A stretch of 64,000 nt of DNA, taken from Candidatus Poribacteria bacterium. Lineage in GTDB: Bacteria; Poribacteria; WGA-4E; WGA-3G. Shown in pieces: positions 62,001 to 64,000 of the stretch. Location of the stretch: NCBI GenBank assembly GCA_022821725.1, contig JAJEDB010000128.1, forward strand, positions 1-64,000, written 5' to 3'. Position numbers and translations under genes: made by a program. Numbering within the stretch: the stretch's first letter is position 1; the number at the start of each line of letters is the position of its first letter. The notes beneath the pieces are model-generated. The model searched no databases. It was not told where the DNA came from and saw only the letters and a program-made list of their open reading frames with translations.

Positions 62001-62918
62001 AAGGGTCGGTTCCGGCAAGAGATCCCCGGCTAATTGTTCGATCGTGAACTGGTCAAATGGCATATTTTGATTGAATGCCTCGATGACCCAGTCGCGATAG
62101 GGCCACATTTCACGGTAGTTATCTAAATGAAGTCCGTGTGTGTCGCCGTAACGTGCGACATCTAACCAGAAGCGTCCGAGATGTTCACCGTATTCCGGCT
62201 TTGCCATGAAGGCATCAATCACTTTTGCGTAAGCCTCGGGTGAATCGTCTGCGAGAAATTGGTGAATTTCCTCACGCGTCGGGGGTAAGCCAGTGAGATC
62301 AAGGCTTAGGCGTCGGATGAGGGTCCGCTTATCGGCTTCGTTTGCGGGGTGTAAACCTTCTTTTTCAAGGCGTGAGAGTATGAACGCATCAATGGGATTT
62401 CGGACCCAGGCTCCGTCCTTGACAGCAGGTGGCGTTGGACGGACGGGTGTGGTGAATGCCCAGTGCTCTTCCCATTTCGCACCTTCTTGGATCCACTGTG
62501 TAATCGCTTCAATTTGTTCCGGTGTCAGCGTCTTGTTGAAACCCGCAGGCGGCATGCGGTAATTGTCATCGTTAGAGGTGACGCGAATGTGGAGTTCGCT
62601 CTCTTCGGGTTTACCCGGAACGATGACCGGATATCCGCTCGGTTCAGAGAACGCTCCGGCTTTCGTATCAATCCGTAGGTTGGCTTGCCGACTCTTCGCG
62701 TCGGGTCCGTGGCAAGCATAGCAGTTATCCGAAAGGATCGGGCGGATGTCGAGATTGTAATTAAGGGGGGTTTGTGGCGTTTCGTGATGTTCCGCAGCGG
62801 CAGTCGGAAGTCCCAATACGGCGAGACAGAAACATACCAACAAGGTGCCCGTTAGTGGAATCGTATTGTTAGCAGTCTTCACTGGTGTTCTCTCCCTTTT
62901 CAGCGTTTTAGGCAGCAA
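59064..62918 (-). CDS. PSCyt1-DUF1549-DUF1553 cytochrome-like surface protein
   Basis: 1284 residues. After a signal peptide comes the planctomycete cytochrome c domain with the heme site DNCYACHGPD (CxxCH), then DUF1549 (about residues 165-380, with ARYGDTHGLHLDNYREMWPYR and VGCAQCHDHKYDPI, a second CxxCH). A middle region holds an acidic low-complexity stretch (about 530-600: runs of E, A, T, D such as EVENETENTDTD), then a PA14/carbohydrate-binding-like part. DUF1553 lies in the C-terminal third (ARVAINRFWQNVFGMGIV, PSREACTIRRERTNTPMQAL). It is the upstream partner of the DUF1501 gene and presumably forms an exported redox or substrate-binding complex with it. Confidence 0.92.
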   Translation of the reverse strand: MLPKTLKRERTPVKTANNTIPLTGTLLVCFCLAVLGLPTAAAEHHETPQTPLNYNLDIRPILSDNCYACHGPDAKSRQANLRIDTKAGAFSEPSGYPVIVPGKPEESELHIRVTSNDDNYRMPPAGFNKTLTPEQIEAITQWIQEGAKWEEHWAFTTPVRPTPPAVKDGAWVRNPIDAFILSRLEKEGLHPANEADKRTLIRRLSLDLTGLPPTREEIHQFLADDSPEAYAKVIDAFMAKPEYGEHLGRFWLDVARYGDTHGLHLDNYREMWPYRDWVIEAFNQNMPFDQFTIEQLAGDLLPEPTLEQKIATGFNRCHVTTSEGGSIDEEYYVQYAIDRADTTSTVWMGLTVGCAQCHDHKYDPITQKEFYQLYAYFNNITEKAMDGNRKDSPPVVKLPTPEQEAELAAFDEQIAELDVQTKAPIPEIDATQIAWENRIPHWTTLKPTSLYSKGDATLEVLEDNSILASGTNPEQEIYEIIAELPPGKWSAVRLEGLTHESLPESGFGRSSNGNVILTDFALFIAPAAADSEAPAEPENTDTEVNAETQAETGSTVEAEAQAENTPTVETDAEDQADSESTDEAWAEVENETENTDTDNPWTRIQVVHAWADHEQALGENNLEGVVANAIDDKPETGWALDRKSENRQAIFLVAAPFGIEGGRLKIRLKHEYDLRQKQLGRFRLALTDVTTIYPIGSKITLDDWHAAGPFTAGHGNLAFYKAYEPETKEVNTGDTYEVDGKTIKWEKQTHWVDEQVHNDIVGENSATYLFRNIVSVTQQKALLYIGSNDALKVWMNGTELLAKNVQRDAAADQEQIQVTLKPGNNKLLLKVVNYSGPSGFYFRMESEPPMVPADIVDIAGISRGERETAQMEQIRDYYRQNITPDKTINENTKRAFGELKTLFADLSEVQGKRDTLDASVTTTLVMQEREEPRGAYVLARGEYQHREEQVYPQTPAVLPAMPEDTAPNRLGFSKWLLSPEHPLTARVAINRFWQNVFGMGIVETSEDFGTQGKPPVHPELLDWLATEFIASGWDVQGMLKLMLTSATYRQSAQVTPEKLERDADNILLSRSPRYRLDAEIVRDNALALSGLLYTKIGGPSVKPPQPDGLWKAVGFTGSNTDTFVQDTGADKVYRRSLYTFWKRTAPPPQMNILDAPSREACTIRRERTNTPMQALMLMNDPQFFEAARAFAERTIKEGGETPEARIAYIFEMATARLPKPKEEALLLKTFQAHYAELETNPEAAKELIAVGESSPDETLDAVEVAAWTMIANLILNLDEVLNKG

Positions 62919-63093
62919 TGCGGCGTAAAAGACGCACGCTGCAGCTTGCTATAACGATATTAGCAATTGTGACGCTTCGTTAACAAAAAGGTTTAGCAAT
63001 ATTACGCTATTTTACGATGCGGTTGCATTTTTGTCAAATATTTCTGATTCTGATTGTCCAAATCTTGTGTATACTCAATCGTGAGGTGAAATC

Positions 63094-63861
63094 CTACTCG
63101 ACCCCAATCTTCTCAAAGATGATAACATGCTGCCACGGCAGGTCATCGAGCGTTTCTACCCACACAAGCGGATGCGGGGTCGCCTCTTTAATCACCTGCA
63201 ACTCACTCATCTTGTGCAAACGCTTGATCGGCACACGCCGGTCTTCGGCGCGGTATTCCACAAAAACAACCCTGCCGCCCGTTTTGAGACCCCGGCAGAT
63301 GTTCTGCAGCATCTCATACGGATGCGAAAACTCGTGGTAGACATCCACCATAATCGCTACGTCTACGGATGCCGGTGGCAATCTCGGGTCGGTGATGGTG
63401 CCTAAGACCCCTTTGACGTTCGTGATCCCTGCCGCCGTCATTTTCTCATCAAGCAGGTCGAGCATCTCCTGCTGAATATCAACGCCGTAAATGGTGCCTG
63501 TCTCACCGATTTTCGGAGCGATCCGCCGAGCGATGTAACCCGTCCCAACACCGATATCCGCCACGACATCCCCTTCTTTGAGTTTCAGCAGTTCGACGAG
63601 GATGTTTGGCATCTCTTCGCGTTCACGTTCCGGACGCTCCAACCAGTCCGCGCCTTGGTGTCCCATCACGTGAGAGATTTCGCGTCCCATGTAGAATTTT
63701 CCAATACCGTCTCGGCTTGGCGTTCTCTGTTCATAACGCGTGCTGGCTGGACGCTCCGCATTTTGCGCATTTATGGCGTGACTCAGTAAGAGCGCCACGC
63801 TAACAATCAGCAATTTCAGAGTGGGCTGTTTAGTCAACTCGCCAAGTTTTCTGAGCATCAA
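63094..63861 (-). CDS. Exported class I SAM-dependent methyltransferase
   Basis: 255 residues. The first about 33 look like a signal peptide (basic N-terminus, LKLLIVSVALLLSHAINAQ). The methyltransferase domain follows, with motif I VADIGVGTGYIARRIAP, post-I acidic VDIQQEM, and the later VDVAIMVDVYHEFSHP and GGRVVFVEYRAED. SAM is not normally available outside the cytoplasm, so either the leader acts as a membrane anchor or the predicted signal is not used. Proteins of this layout recur in Planctomycetes-like bacteria. The substrate is unknown. The remaining 139 bp to the right edge show no gene. Confidence 0.85.
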   Translation of the reverse strand: MMLRKLGELTKQPTLKLLIVSVALLLSHAINAQNAERPASTRYEQRTPSRDGIGKFYMGREISHVMGHQGADWLERPEREREEMPNILVELLKLKEGDVVADIGVGTGYIARRIAPKIGETGTIYGVDIQQEMLDLLDEKMTAAGITNVKGVLGTITDPRLPPASVDVAIMVDVYHEFSHPYEMLQNICRGLKTGGRVVFVEYRAEDRRVPIKRLHKMSELQVIKEATPHPLVWVETLDDLPWQHVIIFEKIGVE

Positions 63862-64000
63862 TTTGACTCCCTATTTTTCTAATCCTGTCGATCCTTAAAT
63901 CCTGATTCAGTAGGTAATTCACCACCTTCCGAGGTAGAGCCCTCGGTTTTCCATCGGCATCGGCACTCGGCGCCCCTGCTGCCGTTGTGAGTCAACGATT

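Noticed and set aside
63862..64000. Possible RNA gene at the right edge (GC-rich, partly self-complementary)
   Set aside because: I could not fold it into a tRNA or recognise a riboswitch; nothing supportable.

Overview
The window looks like a chromosomal contig of a Gram-negative-type bacterium from one of the phyla that carry the UBact (Pup-like) proteasome outside Actinobacteria. My best guess is Candidatus Poribacteria or a close relative. This rests on: a complete UBact-proteasome operon; planctomycete-type DUF1501 and PSCyt1/DUF1549/DUF1553 proteins; several enolase-superfamily, Gfo/Idh/MocA and sulfatase genes; lipoprotein signal sequences; and many short dispersed repeats. No 16S rRNA lies in the window, so the phylum is an inference.

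Layout. 1-3060 (minus strand): the 5' part of a 23S rRNA gene whose upstream flank holds tRNA-Ala(TGC), an aberrant tRNA-like gene, a boxB/boxA-like leader and four near-identical sigma70-type promoters (three at exactly 50-bp spacing). No 16S gene is linked on this side. 3067-10089 (minus): mpa/arc ATPase, dop, ubact, prcB, prcA and pafA, in transcription order. 10367-20200: acyl-CoA ligase, lipid kinase, a 1405-residue secreted subtilase and a lipoprotein with two fused periplasmic-binding domains. 20219-30785: sulfatase, enolase-superfamily dehydratase, lysA flanked by two retropepsin-like paralogues, an alpha/beta hydrolase, a fused DppD-DppF ATPase and mutL. 30919-42621: three toxin-antitoxin-like loci (one toxin needs a -1 frameshift, one has an unusual duplicated-domain partner, one is hicA-hicB-hicB), sugar-type oxidoreductases, an aminotransferase, a serine-acetyltransferase-like protein and purH. 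42713-49164: a catabolic run (Fe-alcohol dehydrogenase, 2-hydroxyacid dehydrogenase, hydantoinase A, mannonate-dehydratase-like enzyme), then murB convergent to it. 49178-51224: a type II restriction-modification pair. 51606-63861: an LTXXQ-like small protein, a metalloprotease-TPR protein, a pentapeptide-repeat potassium channel fusion, an ATPase, the DUF1501 / PSCyt1 pair and an exported methyltransferase.

The most unusual layer is the short repeats. Family R1 (about 85-110 bp, ending in CCGCAAGGAAAAATTAAAAA) sits directly in front of prcA, dop, the sulfatase and the acetyltransferase-like gene. Its end supplies a Shine-Dalgarno-like AAGGA at start-codon distance. R1 or its tail is also inserted in frame inside the lipid kinase and hydantoinase A. 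A second palindromic family (R2) is inserted in frame, twice each, in the acyl-CoA ligase and the subtilase, each time within a tandem duplication of flanking host sequence. Further short palindromes lie in frame in purH, mutL, the ligase and the subtilase. Together they resemble a protein-tolerated palindromic repeat system of the Rickettsia palindromic element type, but in an unrelated lineage and apparently also donating translation signals.
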